A stretch of 64,000 bases of DNA, from contig NZ_AZEA01000006.1 in assembly GCF_001435575.1 (NCBI RefSeq), forward strand, positions 712 through 64,711, given 5' to 3'. The notes below the pieces were generated by a model that was not told the origin of the DNA, made no database searches, and saw only the letters and a program-made list of their open reading frames with translations. Shown one piece after another: positions 1-8,721 of the stretch; the stretch's first letter is position 1; every line of letters begins with the position of its first letter. This stretch comes from Lentilactobacillus sunkii DSM 19904. GTDB taxonomy: Bacteria > Bacillota > Bacilli > Lactobacillales > Lactobacillaceae. The position numbers were made by a program, and so were the translations under genes.

Positions 1-53
1 TTCTAGTCGATTTAAGAATAGCAGAGTTGAATTCTCTGTGCTACATAAAATTC

Positions 54-114
54 AAAAAAAGCCTCGGAAAATTAATTCCGAAGCTTTTTCTGTATCCACT
101 GGGACTTTTGTCCC
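54..114. terminator. Tandem hairpins, Rho-independent terminator
   Basis: The arms at 56-69 and 76-89 pair (AAAAAGCCTCGGAA with TTCCGAAGCTTTTT) and have A and T tracts on both sides, so the hairpin could work in either direction. A second small hairpin, GGGAC-TTTT-GTCCC, follows at 101-114. The same GGGACTTTTGTCCC core recurs at 27591-27604. If 129-200 is the displaced 3' end of the gene at 7016-7558, this would be that gene's original terminator. Confidence 0.7.
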
Positions 115-128
115 AGCCTCGTGTTTAC

Positions 129-200
129 TAAGCTGTTTCTTGAGGCTTCTTTGATTGTTGATGACTGCTATCATGTTTTCACAGACTTTCAGGCGCTAAA
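129..200 (-). repeat. 72-bp direct repeat, decayed copy of the 3' end of the 7016-7558 gene
   Basis: By eye this matches 7017-7088 at 67 of 72 positions in the same orientation. On the minus strand it encodes the last 23 or so residues of the 180-aa protein (LAPESL then DSSHQQSKKPQE) and that protein's stop codon. An Arg codon CGA has become TGA, so the copy is non-functional. The two copies flank the araC-symporter-GH127-GH51 module, as left and right ends of an insertion into the 3' end of a gene would do. Confidence 0.85.
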
Positions 201-234
201 TGTTGATAGTGATAATATTCTCTGGATGTGGCTA

Positions 235-1197
235 TCATGACGTTAAGTTATCTTCTAACCTTGCATCTACCGATTCATTAATTGAGTCTGCAATCCGCGA
301 AGGTACCGGGATGAATGGATCAACGTGGGTATTATTCAAATGGATATTGCTGTAGAGCCCACGATATTCACTGGGTGACAATCCGGTATCCTTTTTAAAC
401 CGTCGCATAAACACTTTTGGATTTGTGAAGTAAGAACTGTAAGCAATTTCTTTAATTGACATTTCTGTGCGAACTAATAGGAGTGAAGCCACATCGATTC
501 GTTGCTTGTTGATGTATTGCAAGATCGTCATTCCAGTTTGCTTCTTAAAAATACGAGTCAAATAATCCCTATTCAGGTTCACACTATTTGCAACAACCTC
601 AACGTTGATTTTGTTAGACATGTGGGCACGAATCCATTCCTTGATATAGTCAATCTTGGCATTTTCTTCGTTCGGATTATGTTGGTTCACATAAGAATCA
701 AATAATTCAATTAGTAACGCAGAGGTCAAGAAATCACGTTTCTCCATATAAGTAATTTTCTTCTTGGCTGCTAAAATCTTGTGAATAGTAACGACCGCAT
801 CTTCATAGTCAGGAAGGTCAAAAATAATTGGCAAAGTAACATCATCATGTTTTCCAGACGTGTTTGTCTTCAAACGGCTAATCACATCACTTTCTTTAGC
901 GTCAAATTCTGACACTTTCTCCTGTGGGAAAAAATGTAGCCAATAAAAATCTGCACCGCTTGGGTTTTTACGATACCCAAAATAATGAGTAAATGGGGGC
1001 ACAATTAACACTTGATTTTTGTTCAATATATACTTATCGTCACCTACTTGTAAATATATTGGTCCACGATTACAAAAAATAATTTCATAATCACCTTTAT
1101 GAAACAATGCCCGGTGTTGCCAAGACTCGTTAACCTTAAATTCACCACCCATGTAATACAAGACAGGTTTTGCGAGTACAAAAGAATAAAATTTCAT
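235..1197 (-). CDS. AraC-family transcriptional regulator of the arabinoside module
   Basis: This 320-aa protein has an N-terminal cupin-like sensor domain (about residues 10-150) and a C-terminal AraC double helix-turn-helix (about 185-285), visible as NLNRDYLTRIFKKQTG and YFTNPKVFMRRFKKDTG followed by LSPSEYR. It is divergent from the symporter at 1451, with a 253-bp intergenic region between them, so it probably activates the symporter-GH127-GH51 operon when an arabinose-containing oligosaccharide binds. The ATG start at 1197 is preceded on the minus strand by an AGGAGGG-like ribosome binding site. The ligand is not known from sequence. It lies just inside the 72-bp repeat that bounds the putative island. 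Confidence 0.85.
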   Translation of the reverse strand: MKFYSFVLAKPVLYYMGGEFKVNESWQHRALFHKGDYEIIFCNRGPIYLQVGDDKYILNKNQVLIVPPFTHYFGYRKNPSGADFYWLHFFPQEKVSEFDAKESDVISRLKTNTSGKHDDVTLPIIFDLPDYEDAVVTIHKILAAKKKITYMEKRDFLTSALLIELFDSYVNQHNPNEENAKIDYIKEWIRAHMSNKINVEVVANSVNLNRDYLTRIFKKQTGMTILQYINKQRIDVASLLLVRTEMSIKEIAYSSYFTNPKVFMRRFKKDTGLSPSEYRGLYSNIHLNNTHVDPFIPVPSRIADSINESVDARLEDNLTS

Positions 1198-1345
1198 GAA
1201 ACCGCCCTCCTAAGTGTATCCACATAATTCACGTATCGTAAATGAACACCATATGTTCAAAAAAAACGACCAACTATGATTAGTGTACTAAATACAAGTC
1301 GTATATTGATACCATTGGTGATATTATAGACCTTTTTTTAAAATA

Positions 1346-1381
1346 TGTAAGCGGTTAATATATAAAATGTAATCGTTATCA
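1346..1381 (+). promoter_or_regulatory. Two tandem CRE (CcpA) sites upstream of the arabinoside operon
   Basis: TGTAAGCGGTTAAT (1346-1359) and TGTAATCGTTATCA (1368-1381) each fit the CRE consensus TGWAARCGYTWNCW with one or two mismatches. They start 22 bp apart in the divergent araC/symporter intergenic region, which suggests glucose repression of the operon. CcpA binding is inferred from the motif only. Confidence 0.6.
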
Positions 1382-1450
1382 ATGCGCATTGAGACTGATT
1401 CACTTTTCAATTTATTTGTTTTGACTTTACACATAAGGGAGACGTAATCA

Positions 1451-2866
1451 ATGGAAAGTTCAGATCAAAAAGCAGCTGCGGCTGTTTCTAACATCAGTAG
1501 CCATGGGGCGGTCAAGCTACCATTATCAGAAAAGCTTGGTTATTCATTCACTGATATGGCCGGGAATCTGCTATACGTTACTATCACAAGTTATATTCTT
1601 TATTTCTATACAGATGTTTTTCAAATTTCAGTCGCTGGAGCGGGATTAATTTTACTGGTTGCCCGAGTAGTGGACGCAATTAGTGCACCTGTTTGGGGAT
1701 CAATTGTTGACCACACACACACCAAATGGGGACAAAGTCGACCATTCTTCTTATGGTTGGCCATCCCATTTGCAATTGCAACCTTTTTGGCATTTACTGC
1801 ACCAAATCTTCATGGAACATCAAAACTTATATACGCTGGTGTGACTTATATCTTAGCAGCAGGCATTATCTATACAGGAATTCAAACACCTATCACTGCT
1901 ATCCTACCAAGTTTAACCTCTGATCCAACAGAACGAATCAGTGCCAATACCTGGCGAATGGCCGGTGGATCAATTGGTGCCTTCATTACCAGTAGTTTTG
2001 CGTTACCACTAGTTGCCTTCTTCGGAAAAGGAAACGATAAAGTTGGGTTCATGTGGGTTACTGCTATCTTTGGTGTAATTGGTGTCCTTATGTTATTCTT
2101 CGCCTTTAGTCACTTAAAGGAACGAACAGTTGCTGTCACCAAGTCCTTACCGTTCAAGGACAGTTTGAAAGCAACTGTTGGTAACAAGCCTTGGTTCATC
2201 TTAGTTATCTCATTTGTCATTTACTGGATTGCACAATCAGATCGGAATGGGATTGCCGTTTACTACGCTAAATACAATTTAGGAAACGAACAATTAACTT
2301 CTATTTTTAACGGTGTTGGTATTTTAGGCCTCTTTGCAACAATTTGTATTCCATTAATTGTTAAAGTAACAAATAAAACCACAACTATGCTTATTGGGCT
2401 CGCCGTTGGTGCCTTTGGTCAAATGATGGTTGCCTTCGTTGGTAATAACTTTGCGTTAGTGATCACTGCATGGATCATCGGAACCCTTGGCGCTTCAGTT
2501 GCCTGTGCAATGCCATTTGCCATGTTGGCTGATACCGTTGATTTTGGTGAGTGGAAGACGGGTATTCGCGCTTCCGGATTCTTAACCGCCGTTGGATCCG
2601 CTTTCTGTATCCAATTAGGTTCAGGATTTGGTAGCTTTATCCCCTCAAAGATTATGGCCGCCGCTGGTTTCGTTGCCAATAAGAGTCAAAGTGCTGCTTC
2701 ACTTGCTTCAATTCACTTCTGCTTCGTTTGGCTACCAGTTATCATTTACGCAATTGTTGCCGCAATCATGCTTCTCTATTTTAAGTATGAAAGAAACGAA
2801 CCGGTTGTGAAGGCCGATCTCGATAAACGCCATGCACTTGCTGAACAAGCTGCTCAAGAAAATTAG
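1451..2866 (+). CDS. GPH-family sugar:cation symporter (probable arabinoside importer)
   Basis: This is a 471-aa polytopic membrane protein with about 12 predicted membrane segments. It has glycoside-pentoside-hexuronide (GPH) hallmarks: an early LSEKLGYSFTDMAGNLLY segment, the RVVDAISAPVWGSIVDHT stretch after helix 2, and WGQSRPFFLW in the following loop. GPH symporters import mono- or oligosaccharides with H+ or Na+. It is first in an operon with GH127 (28 bp downstream) and GH51, both lacking signal peptides, so it probably imports short arabino-oligosaccharides or hydroxyproline/aryl arabinosides. The ATG follows AAGGGAGA. The exact substrate is inferred from its neighbours. Confidence 0.88.
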   Translation: MESSDQKAAAAVSNISSHGAVKLPLSEKLGYSFTDMAGNLLYVTITSYILYFYTDVFQISVAGAGLILLVARVVDAISAPVWGSIVDHTHTKWGQSRPFFLWLAIPFAIATFLAFTAPNLHGTSKLIYAGVTYILAAGIIYTGIQTPITAILPSLTSDPTERISANTWRMAGGSIGAFITSSFALPLVAFFGKGNDKVGFMWVTAIFGVIGVLMLFFAFSHLKERTVAVTKSLPFKDSLKATVGNKPWFILVISFVIYWIAQSDRNGIAVYYAKYNLGNEQLTSIFNGVGILGLFATICIPLIVKVTNKTTTMLIGLAVGAFGQMMVAFVGNNFALVITAWIIGTLGASVACAMPFAMLADTVDFGEWKTGIRASGFLTAVGSAFCIQLGSGFGSFIPSKIMAAAGFVANKSQSAASLASIHFCFVWLPVIIYAIVAAIMLLYFKYERNEPVVKADLDKRHALAEQAAQEN

Positions 2867-2894
2867 TAATTTGAATTTAGAAAGGTTGAGATAA

Positions 2895-4856
2895 ATGGAC
2901 ATCGCAAACAAAATAAGATTAAAAAATGTTGAAGTTACCTCCGACTTTTGGAAACGATACCGCGAATTGGTTGTCAAAGAGGTATTACCCTACCAATGGA
3001 AAGTTATGAACGACGAGGCTGACATTTCAATTTCCGAGGATCCACAAAACAATGGCCGTGATCAAAACAGCCATGCGGTTGCTAATTTGAAAATTGCTGC
3101 TGGTAAAATGTCCGGTCACCACTATGGTTTCCCGTTTCAAGATACGGATGTTTATAAATGGCTGGAAGCAGCCGCTTATTCCTTTGGGTATCACCCAAAT
3201 GCCGATTTGCAAAAAATTACAAATAGCTTAATTGATCTCATTGCTGAAGCTCAAGATGATGACGGCTATCTGTCCACCTATTTTCAAATTGATGCCCCTG
3301 AAAGAAAGTTCAAGCGCCTTCAACAGTCTCATGAATTGTACACCATGGGACACTATATTGAAGCTGGGGTTGCCTATTATCAAGCAACCGGCAATCAAAA
3401 GGCGTTAGACATTGCCACACGAATGGCCGACTGTATCGATGATCACTTTGGCCTTGAGGAAGGTAAAATTCCCGGCTACGATGGCCATCCAGAGATCGAG
3501 TTGGCACTTTCACGCCTATATGAAGAAACAGGCAAACAAAAATATATTGATTTAGCACATTACTTTTTAAAGCAACGTGGTCAGGATCCCGATTTTTTTG
3601 ATAAGCAAAACCGCGCTGATGGTTGGGATAACGACATTCTTGAAGGGATGCGGAACTTACCAAAATCCTACTATCAGGCTGCAGAACCAATTATTGATCA
3701 ACAAACAGCGGACGGTCACGCTGTTCGGGTTGTCTATCTATGTACAGGAATGGCTTACGTTGCCCGATTTACCGGTGATAAAGACCTATTGGCCGCCTGT
3801 CACCGTTTCTGGAAGGACATCGTACGACGAAGAATGTACATCACTGGAAATATCGGTTCCACAACAATTGGTGAAGCGTTCACTTATGACTATGATTTAC
3901 CAAACGATACGATGTATGGTGAAACCTGTGCGTCAGTTGGAATGTCTTTCTTCGCCCGTCAAATGTTAAACATTGAAGCAAAGGGAGAATATGCGGACAT
4001 TCTTGAAAAGGAATTATTCAACGGTGCCTTGAGCGGAATGGCCTTGGATGGTAAGCACTTCTTCTACGTTAATCCACTGGAAGCCGACCCAGCTGCCAGC
4101 AAAGGCAATCCGGGAAAGTCACACGTTCTGACTCATCGTGCGGATTGGTTTGGTTGTGCTTGCTGCCCGGCAAATTTAGCCCGACTCATTACGTCTGTTG
4201 ACCAATATCTATATACGGTTAACGGTGACACAATTTTATCTCACCAATTTATTTCTAATAAGGCTGAGTTCGATGATCATGTTGAGGTTGTCCAAACAAA
4301 CCATTTCCCATGGAGTGGCGACATTCACTATGAGGTACGTAATCCCGAACAACACGCTTTCAAGCTTGGCATTCGAATCCCAAGTTGGTCAGCTAAAACG
4401 GAAATTGCAATCAACGGAGCAATTCAATCCCTGCCAGTTAAAGACGGCTTCATTTACTTAAATGTCACTGAAAAATCACTCGTCATTGATTTAAAACTGG
4501 ATATGAGTGTCAAGATAATGCAAGCCAGTACTAGAGTTGAATCAGACTTTGGAAAAGTTGCGGTTCAACGCGGTCCTGTGATTTACGCGACTGAAGAAAC
4601 TGACAATCAGGCTCCACTTTGGTTGTACAAGGTTTCCCCAGAAGCAAAAACAACTTACCACTACGACAAGACATTGTTGAATGGTGTTGGTGTTGTTCAA
4701 ATCGCTGGAACAAGAACATCCCTAGCCGAGGATGGTGTACCACTTTACACTCCCGCTACAAAACGGGTTCAAGACCCCATTACCATGCAACTCATCCCCT
4801 ACTACGCTTGGGCTAACCGAAGCGACGGCCAGATGCGAGTTTGGTTAAATTCATAA
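2895..4856 (+). CDS. GH127 beta-L-arabinofuranosidase
   Basis: This 653-aa protein matches the glycoside hydrolase family 127 (HypBA1, DUF1680) pattern along its whole length: an (alpha/alpha)6 barrel followed by beta-sandwich domains. The Zn-thiolate catalytic set of HypBA1 can be placed: Glu343 and Cys345 in GETCASVGM, and Cys423 and Cys424 in GCACCPANLAR, the second-to-last motif supplying the nucleophilic cysteine. The enzyme removes terminal beta-L-arabinofuranose, as found on hydroxyproline-rich plant glycoproteins. No signal peptide is visible, so it acts in the cytoplasm on imported oligosaccharides. Its ribosome binding site is AGAAAGG and its start is ATG. It sits between the symporter and a GH51 enzyme. 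Confidence 0.93.
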   Translation: MDIANKIRLKNVEVTSDFWKRYRELVVKEVLPYQWKVMNDEADISISEDPQNNGRDQNSHAVANLKIAAGKMSGHHYGFPFQDTDVYKWLEAAAYSFGYHPNADLQKITNSLIDLIAEAQDDDGYLSTYFQIDAPERKFKRLQQSHELYTMGHYIEAGVAYYQATGNQKALDIATRMADCIDDHFGLEEGKIPGYDGHPEIELALSRLYEETGKQKYIDLAHYFLKQRGQDPDFFDKQNRADGWDNDILEGMRNLPKSYYQAAEPIIDQQTADGHAVRVVYLCTGMAYVARFTGDKDLLAACHRFWKDIVRRRMYITGNIGSTTIGEAFTYDYDLPNDTMYGETCASVGMSFFARQMLNIEAKGEYADILEKELFNGALSGMALDGKHFFYVNPLEADPAASKGNPGKSHVLTHRADWFGCACCPANLARLITSVDQYLYTVNGDTILSHQFISNKAEFDDHVEVVQTNHFPWSGDIHYEVRNPEQHAFKLGIRIPSWSAKTEIAINGAIQSLPVKDGFIYLNVTEKSLVIDLKLDMSVKIMQASTRVESDFGKVAVQRGPVIYATEETDNQAPLWLYKVSPEAKTTYHYDKTLLNGVGVVQIAGTRTSLAEDGVPLYTPATKRVQDPITMQLIPYYAWANRSDGQMRVWLNS

Positions 4857-4895
4857 CCTTAGTTTGATTTACAGAGAGAAATGATTGGAGGACTG

Positions 4896-6398
4896 ATGAT
4901 TATCAAATCGACATTATCCATTGATTTAAATGAACAAATTTCGAAAATTGATCCAAGAATTTGGGGATCGTTTACCGAACACCTTGGTCGCTGCATATAC
5001 GAAGGTATTTATCAACCAGAACACAAGACCGCTGATGAGGATGGCTTCCGACAAGATGTGATTGAGGCCGTTAAGAAGCTTCACGTTCCGTTAATTCGCT
5101 ATCCAGGTGGCAACTTTGTCTCCGGTTATAATTGGCAAGACGGAATTGGGCCTAAAGACCAGCGTCCAACTCGCCTAGACTTGGCCTGGCGCAGTATGGA
5201 AACCAACCAGTTTGGCCTCCACGAATTTATGAAATGGTGTGCCAAAGTAAATGCAAAGCCCGACATGGCGGTAAATTTGGGTACTCGTGGTGTTGATGAG
5301 GCCCGCAATTTGGTCGAATATTGCAACTTCCCAAAGGGTACTTATTGGAGTGATCTCCGTCGCAAAAATGGAGCTGAGGAACCTTTCAATATCAAGGTCT
5401 GGTCCGTGGGTAATGAAATGGACGGCGATTGGCAAATTGGTCATAAAACCGCTCATGAATACGGTCGGTTAGTTCACGAAACTGCTAAGGCAATGAGATT
5501 AGTTGATCCAAGTGTCGAATTAGTTGCTTGTGGGAGTTCTAACCATCAAAACACGACTTTTGGCACCTGGGAAGAGACTGTGCTTGATAATGCATATGCC
5601 GACGTGGATTATCTGTCACTACACCAGTACTATGATAATTTTGATGACAACTTAGAAGAATTTCTTGGTAAGTCAGTCGACTTCGATCGCTTCATTACGG
5701 ATGTCGTAGCCATTTGCGACGCTGTCAAAGCTCGCAAGCACAGTGACAAACAAATTAACCTCGCACTTGATGAGTGGAATGTTTGGTATCATTCAATGGA
5801 AGATGATAAAAAGCAAAAGCCTTGGACAAAAGCACCCCATTTGCTCGAAGATCATTACAACTTCGAAGATGCTTTATTAGTTGGCAGTTTAGCAATTACG
5901 TTATTGAAACACGCTGATAGAGTCAAAATTGGTTGTCTCGCCCAATTAATCAACGTAATCGCCCCAATCATGACAAAAACTAGTGGTGATCCATCCGTTT
6001 GGTATCAATCAATCTTCTACCCATTTATGCAAGTCTCCAATTATGGTCAAGGCATCGCCTTAGCGCAAAAAACAGATGTGCCAACCTATAAATCTAAGAC
6101 TTATGAAGTGCCATACACCGACTCAATTGCTGTTTATAATCCAAAAACTCATGAGACTGTTGTTTTCATTGTGAATAAGGCAAAAGACAAGATCCCTTTC
6201 ACGCTTAATTTAGCCAATGCTCAATTTGATAGTCTTGTTGCTGCAACACAATTTGCGGGATATGACATTCATCAAACTAATGAAGACCAATCGATGAAGC
6301 TCACCCCACTAAATAATCTGACAGTATCGAAAGATCATGTTAATGCTGACCTTGAACCATTGTCATGGAATATGATCCGCATTAAGACGGAGGTTTAG
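4896..6398 (+). CDS. GH51 alpha-L-arabinofuranosidase
   Basis: The family is identified by the acid/base motif GNEMDG (Glu174 counting from 4896) and the nucleophile motif ALDEWNVWY (Glu293), on a TIM barrel with a C-terminal beta-domain. It hydrolyses terminal alpha-L-arabinofuranosyl residues, complementing the beta-specific GH127 upstream. There is no signal peptide, so it is intracellular. The frame is also open from an ATG at 4881, but a GGAGG at 4887-4891 lies inside that extension and just before the ATG at 4896, so 4896 (500 aa) is preferred although the spacing is only 4 nt. It is the last gene of the operon and is followed by a terminator at 6615-6665. Confidence 0.93.
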   Translation: MIIKSTLSIDLNEQISKIDPRIWGSFTEHLGRCIYEGIYQPEHKTADEDGFRQDVIEAVKKLHVPLIRYPGGNFVSGYNWQDGIGPKDQRPTRLDLAWRSMETNQFGLHEFMKWCAKVNAKPDMAVNLGTRGVDEARNLVEYCNFPKGTYWSDLRRKNGAEEPFNIKVWSVGNEMDGDWQIGHKTAHEYGRLVHETAKAMRLVDPSVELVACGSSNHQNTTFGTWEETVLDNAYADVDYLSLHQYYDNFDDNLEEFLGKSVDFDRFITDVVAICDAVKARKHSDKQINLALDEWNVWYHSMEDDKKQKPWTKAPHLLEDHYNFEDALLVGSLAITLLKHADRVKIGCLAQLINVIAPIMTKTSGDPSVWYQSIFYPFMQVSNYGQGIALAQKTDVPTYKSKTYEVPYTDSIAVYNPKTHETVVFIVNKAKDKIPFTLNLANAQFDSLVAATQFAGYDIHQTNEDQSMKLTPLNNLTVSKDHVNADLEPLSWNMIRIKTEV

Positions 6399-6614
6399 CA
6401 CATATTTGATTGTGTATCTTTAGCACCCCCAAAACAACCGATCAGATAGCCTTCACTGGCGATGAGCTGGAAGTAATTAACTCTTACAAATGTCATTACA
6501 AAAGCATTCACTTGCTGCGAACATTAGGAATCCATCTGCACCAAATGGTTGACGAAACTAAATTCTTTTACAGTTCAAAACTGGTCATTATTCCCATCGT
6601 ATGATAAATCTACT

Positions 6615-6665
6615 CAATCCCACATCAATTTTCTGCACCCCAGAAACTGATGTGGGATTGTTTTT
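6615..6665 (+). terminator. Rho-independent terminator of the arabinoside operon
   Basis: The arms CAATCCCACATCA and TGATGTGGGATTG (extended by TTTC/AAAC-like pairing) are separated by a short loop and followed by TTTTT. The hairpin lies 217 bp after the GH51 stop codon. Confidence 0.85.
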
Positions 6666-6942
6666 AAGGACCTAAGTCAAAATGTATTGATAAGATCACT
6701 CAAGCTCACAGGGTAGACAGCCCAACTCATTATTAAGTTTCTCATCAAAACAAACTATCGTTGAAGAAGGTCACTGAATTACAAAAAAGCTCTTCACAAA
6801 CTTAAAAATCAAAAGATAGATCCTAACAATCCATGGCCAACAACCATTTATAAAAAATAATTATAAAAAACAGCCTCGGCATCTTTACCTAGACTGTTTT
6901 TTATACATCTATCTTTTTATAATCATTGTTGCTTTAAAACCC

Positions 6943-6984
6943 GAATTGTTCCAATGAACTTTCTTTTACTAATTGGAACAATTC
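6943..6984. repeat. 13-bp perfect inverted repeat near the island junction
   Basis: GAATTGTTCCAAT (6943-6955) and ATTGGAACAATTC (6972-6984) are perfect inverted copies around a 16-nt AT-rich loop. They lie downstream of the minus-strand gene ending at 7016. They could form a terminator-like hairpin for that gene or mark an element end. No T tract follows immediately on either strand. Confidence 0.6.
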
Positions 6985-7015
6985 AGACTACCACTGCATT
7001 TAACTTGTATATGCG

Positions 7016-7558
7016 CTAAGCCATTTCTTGAGGCTTCTTTGATTGTTGATGACTGCTATCAAGTTTTCGCAGACTTTCTGGCGCTAAAATAACATCATCC
7101 AACGGCACATCGTCTACGTCGGGATAGTTCTCAGTAATTGGCAAATATTCAGGAGCACTTAGAAGCTCTCGCTGCTCATCATCAAAAGAAACGATCACGT
7201 CATCACTGGCGTTATCCGTATCGTGACTTAACGAACCAAGGGGATGATATTCCTTAACAGTGCCAACCAAGCCTCGGTAATCTTCCACCGGCTCGACAAC
7301 TTGTACTCGATCCCCGTATGCAAACGGGGCATGATACTCGAGAAAGTCCAAGGTTTGATCTAAATGAACTAATTCTTCAGGATAAAATGGAATTGCTGCA
7401 GTCGGTACTTCTTCGGCATACCCACCATACGCATCAACCATTGTGTCAATTTCTTCTTGAGTTAGTAGTGGTTGATAATCTTCAAAATCTACTCGAATTA
7501 CTAAATGATCCTTACCATTATCATCTGACTGCACTTCCTCCTTTCGTGGATAATTCAT
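7016..7558 (-). CDS. Hypothetical acidic protein with a KOW/SH3-like segment
   Basis: This 180-aa acidic protein has no enzyme motif I recognise. Residues of about 100-150 (FAYGDRVQVVEPVEDYRGLVGTV, then DVIVSFDDEQRELL) look like a KOW- or SH3-type small beta-barrel. The gene starts 5 nt after the stop codon of the lipoate-protein ligase gene, so the two are probably cotranscribed. Its last 72 bp (7017-7088) are duplicated at 129-200, with the araC-GH51 module between the copies. The C-terminus is therefore intact here and has a nonsense mutation there. Function unknown. Confidence 0.75.
   Translation of the reverse strand: MNYPRKEEVQSDDNGKDHLVIRVDFEDYQPLLTQEEIDTMVDAYGGYAEEVPTAAIPFYPEELVHLDQTLDFLEYHAPFAYGDRVQVVEPVEDYRGLVGTVKEYHPLGSLSHDTDNASDDVIVSFDDEQRELLSAPEYLPITENYPDVDDVPLDDVILAPESLRKLDSSHQQSKKPQEMA
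7017..7088 (-). repeat. 72-bp direct repeat, intact copy (right junction of putative island)
   Basis: This is the partner of 129-200, with 5 differences in 72 positions. It forms the intact 3' end of the 180-aa gene, including its stop codon. The arrangement (intact gene end on one side, displaced gene end plus native terminator on the other) resembles attL/attR sites of elements that integrate into gene 3' ends. No integrase gene is present between the copies. Confidence 0.8.
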
Positions 7559-7563
7559 AAAAA

Positions 7564-8622
7564 CTATTTATTCTGTCCAATATTTTCAAAATCAGGGTTG
7601 ACCATCAACTCTGCGAGTTCCTTTGGGTTCACGTTGCCAATATTGTCTGTCAGATGGCTGTTTTCAAATGCTTCGATTAAATTATCACGTTCAAATGGGA
7701 CTCCAGTAATGTGTTCTTCGATCTCTGCCAGATTCCCGTTGGCCTTGTTAAAGTCGCCAAAAATTTTAGCATGGGTCACAATGCCGTTATTGACCGAAAA
7801 GCTGACTTCAACATTGCCGACACCATCAAAGTGGTTTGAATGGAAGTAGTTGTCATGAAGTTTCTTACCCATGATCCAATCATCACCCGGATAGTCTTTT
7901 TGACGCATGGCTTCAATCTTGTCCCAGTCTTTCGAGTCAAATCGGTAGGTTGGAACATCTGCCAAGTCATCAACTTGAAAGATTTCTTTTAAAATCATCC
8001 CAAGAATATCTTCGATTGAGATATCTTTGTATTGGTCGCTGAAGTATGGCCGCAGGTTGGTCACCCGGCTGTGCACGGACTGGACACCCTTGGACGCCAG
8101 TTTTGATTTGGTTGGGTTCAGTGCTTTGGCAGCTGCGTCCAGATCAACGTCGATCATTAAAGTACCGCCGACATAAAACCGGCTGCCGGCTTTAAACGTT
8201 GCCATCCCGGAGAATTTCTTACCATCAACCGTTAAGTCATTTCTCCCACTTAATTCAGCATCGACTCCCAAACGCTTGAGAACGTTAATGACAGGGGTCG
8301 CATATTTTTTGAAATTCATGTAATTGGTGCCGTCATCGGTATCGATAAATGAATAGGTGAGGTTACCCGAATCCACATAGACGGCACCACCACCGCCTGC
8401 TCGACGGGCAATTTGAATATCATGGGCTTTGATATAATCCAAGTTCAGTTCTGAGTAAATATTTTGATTGCCGCCAATGATCACAGAAGGTTTCATTGGC
8501 CGGGACCAGTTGAACAACGTTTCGTCAAAACGATCGTCAGCCATTAGGTAACGAGAGGCGATTTCAAAGGTCATTGGATTGCCGGAATAGTCGGCTTTTG
8601 AAGACAGATCAGTATAAAGCAA
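7564..8622 (-). CDS. lplA: Lipoate-protein ligase (LplA type)
   Basis: This 352-aa protein activates lipoate with ATP and attaches it to lipoyl domains of 2-oxoacid dehydrogenases or GcvH. The lipoate-binding loop RRAGGGGAVYVDSGN is at about residues 73-87, and the catalytic lysine lies in DGKKFSGMATF (Lys136 most likely). The C-terminal about 100 residues form the LplA accessory domain. The minus-strand ATG at 8622 has an AGGGAGTG-like site upstream. The 180-aa hypothetical gene follows 5 nt after its stop codon. Nothing in the sequence looks defective. Confidence 0.92.
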   Translation of the reverse strand: MLYTDLSSKADYSGNPMTFEIASRYLMADDRFDETLFNWSRPMKPSVIIGGNQNIYSELNLDYIKAHDIQIARRAGGGGAVYVDSGNLTYSFIDTDDGTNYMNFKKYATPVINVLKRLGVDAELSGRNDLTVDGKKFSGMATFKAGSRFYVGGTLMIDVDLDAAAKALNPTKSKLASKGVQSVHSRVTNLRPYFSDQYKDISIEDILGMILKEIFQVDDLADVPTYRFDSKDWDKIEAMRQKDYPGDDWIMGKKLHDNYFHSNHFDGVGNVEVSFSVNNGIVTHAKIFGDFNKANGNLAEIEEHITGVPFERDNLIEAFENSHLTDNIGNVNPKELAELMVNPDFENIGQNK

Positions 8623-8721
8623 AGTATCACTCCCTTACATTAAGTAACCGTTTATGGCGCTAAGTATAGCATCTTATCGGCTTACTCAGGATGAATTTGC
8701 TTGCTTCAATGTCCAAGGGAT

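Larger units (their letters stand above)
6399..7015. other. 617-bp non-coding right end of the putative island
   Basis: No convincing gene is seen here. The stretch holds the operon terminator (6615-6665), a short A/T-tract hairpin (6865-6902) and a 13-bp inverted repeat (6943-6984), and it ends at the intact copy of the 72-bp repeat. An open frame of 64 codons at 6410-6604 has no ribosome binding site and no recognisable motif. Short open stretches around 6690-6860 interrupted by stops could be decayed coding DNA, but I cannot assign them. Confidence 0.6.

Noticed and set aside
3310-3690. Open frame of 126 codons on the minus strand inside the GH127 gene
   Set aside because: It lies wholly within a well-supported coding region on the other strand, with no ribosome binding site or domain. 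The same reasoning removes the other overlapping frames, such as 26726-27157 and 53692-54090.
6410-6604. 64-codon open frame after the GH51 gene
   Set aside because: No ribosome binding site or recognisable motif, and poor coding character. It is kept only as part of the described island-end region.
129-7088. Interpreting the island as a transposon or prophage remnant
   Set aside because: No transposase, integrase, phage gene or terminal inverted repeat was found. Only the 72-bp direct repeats support insertion.
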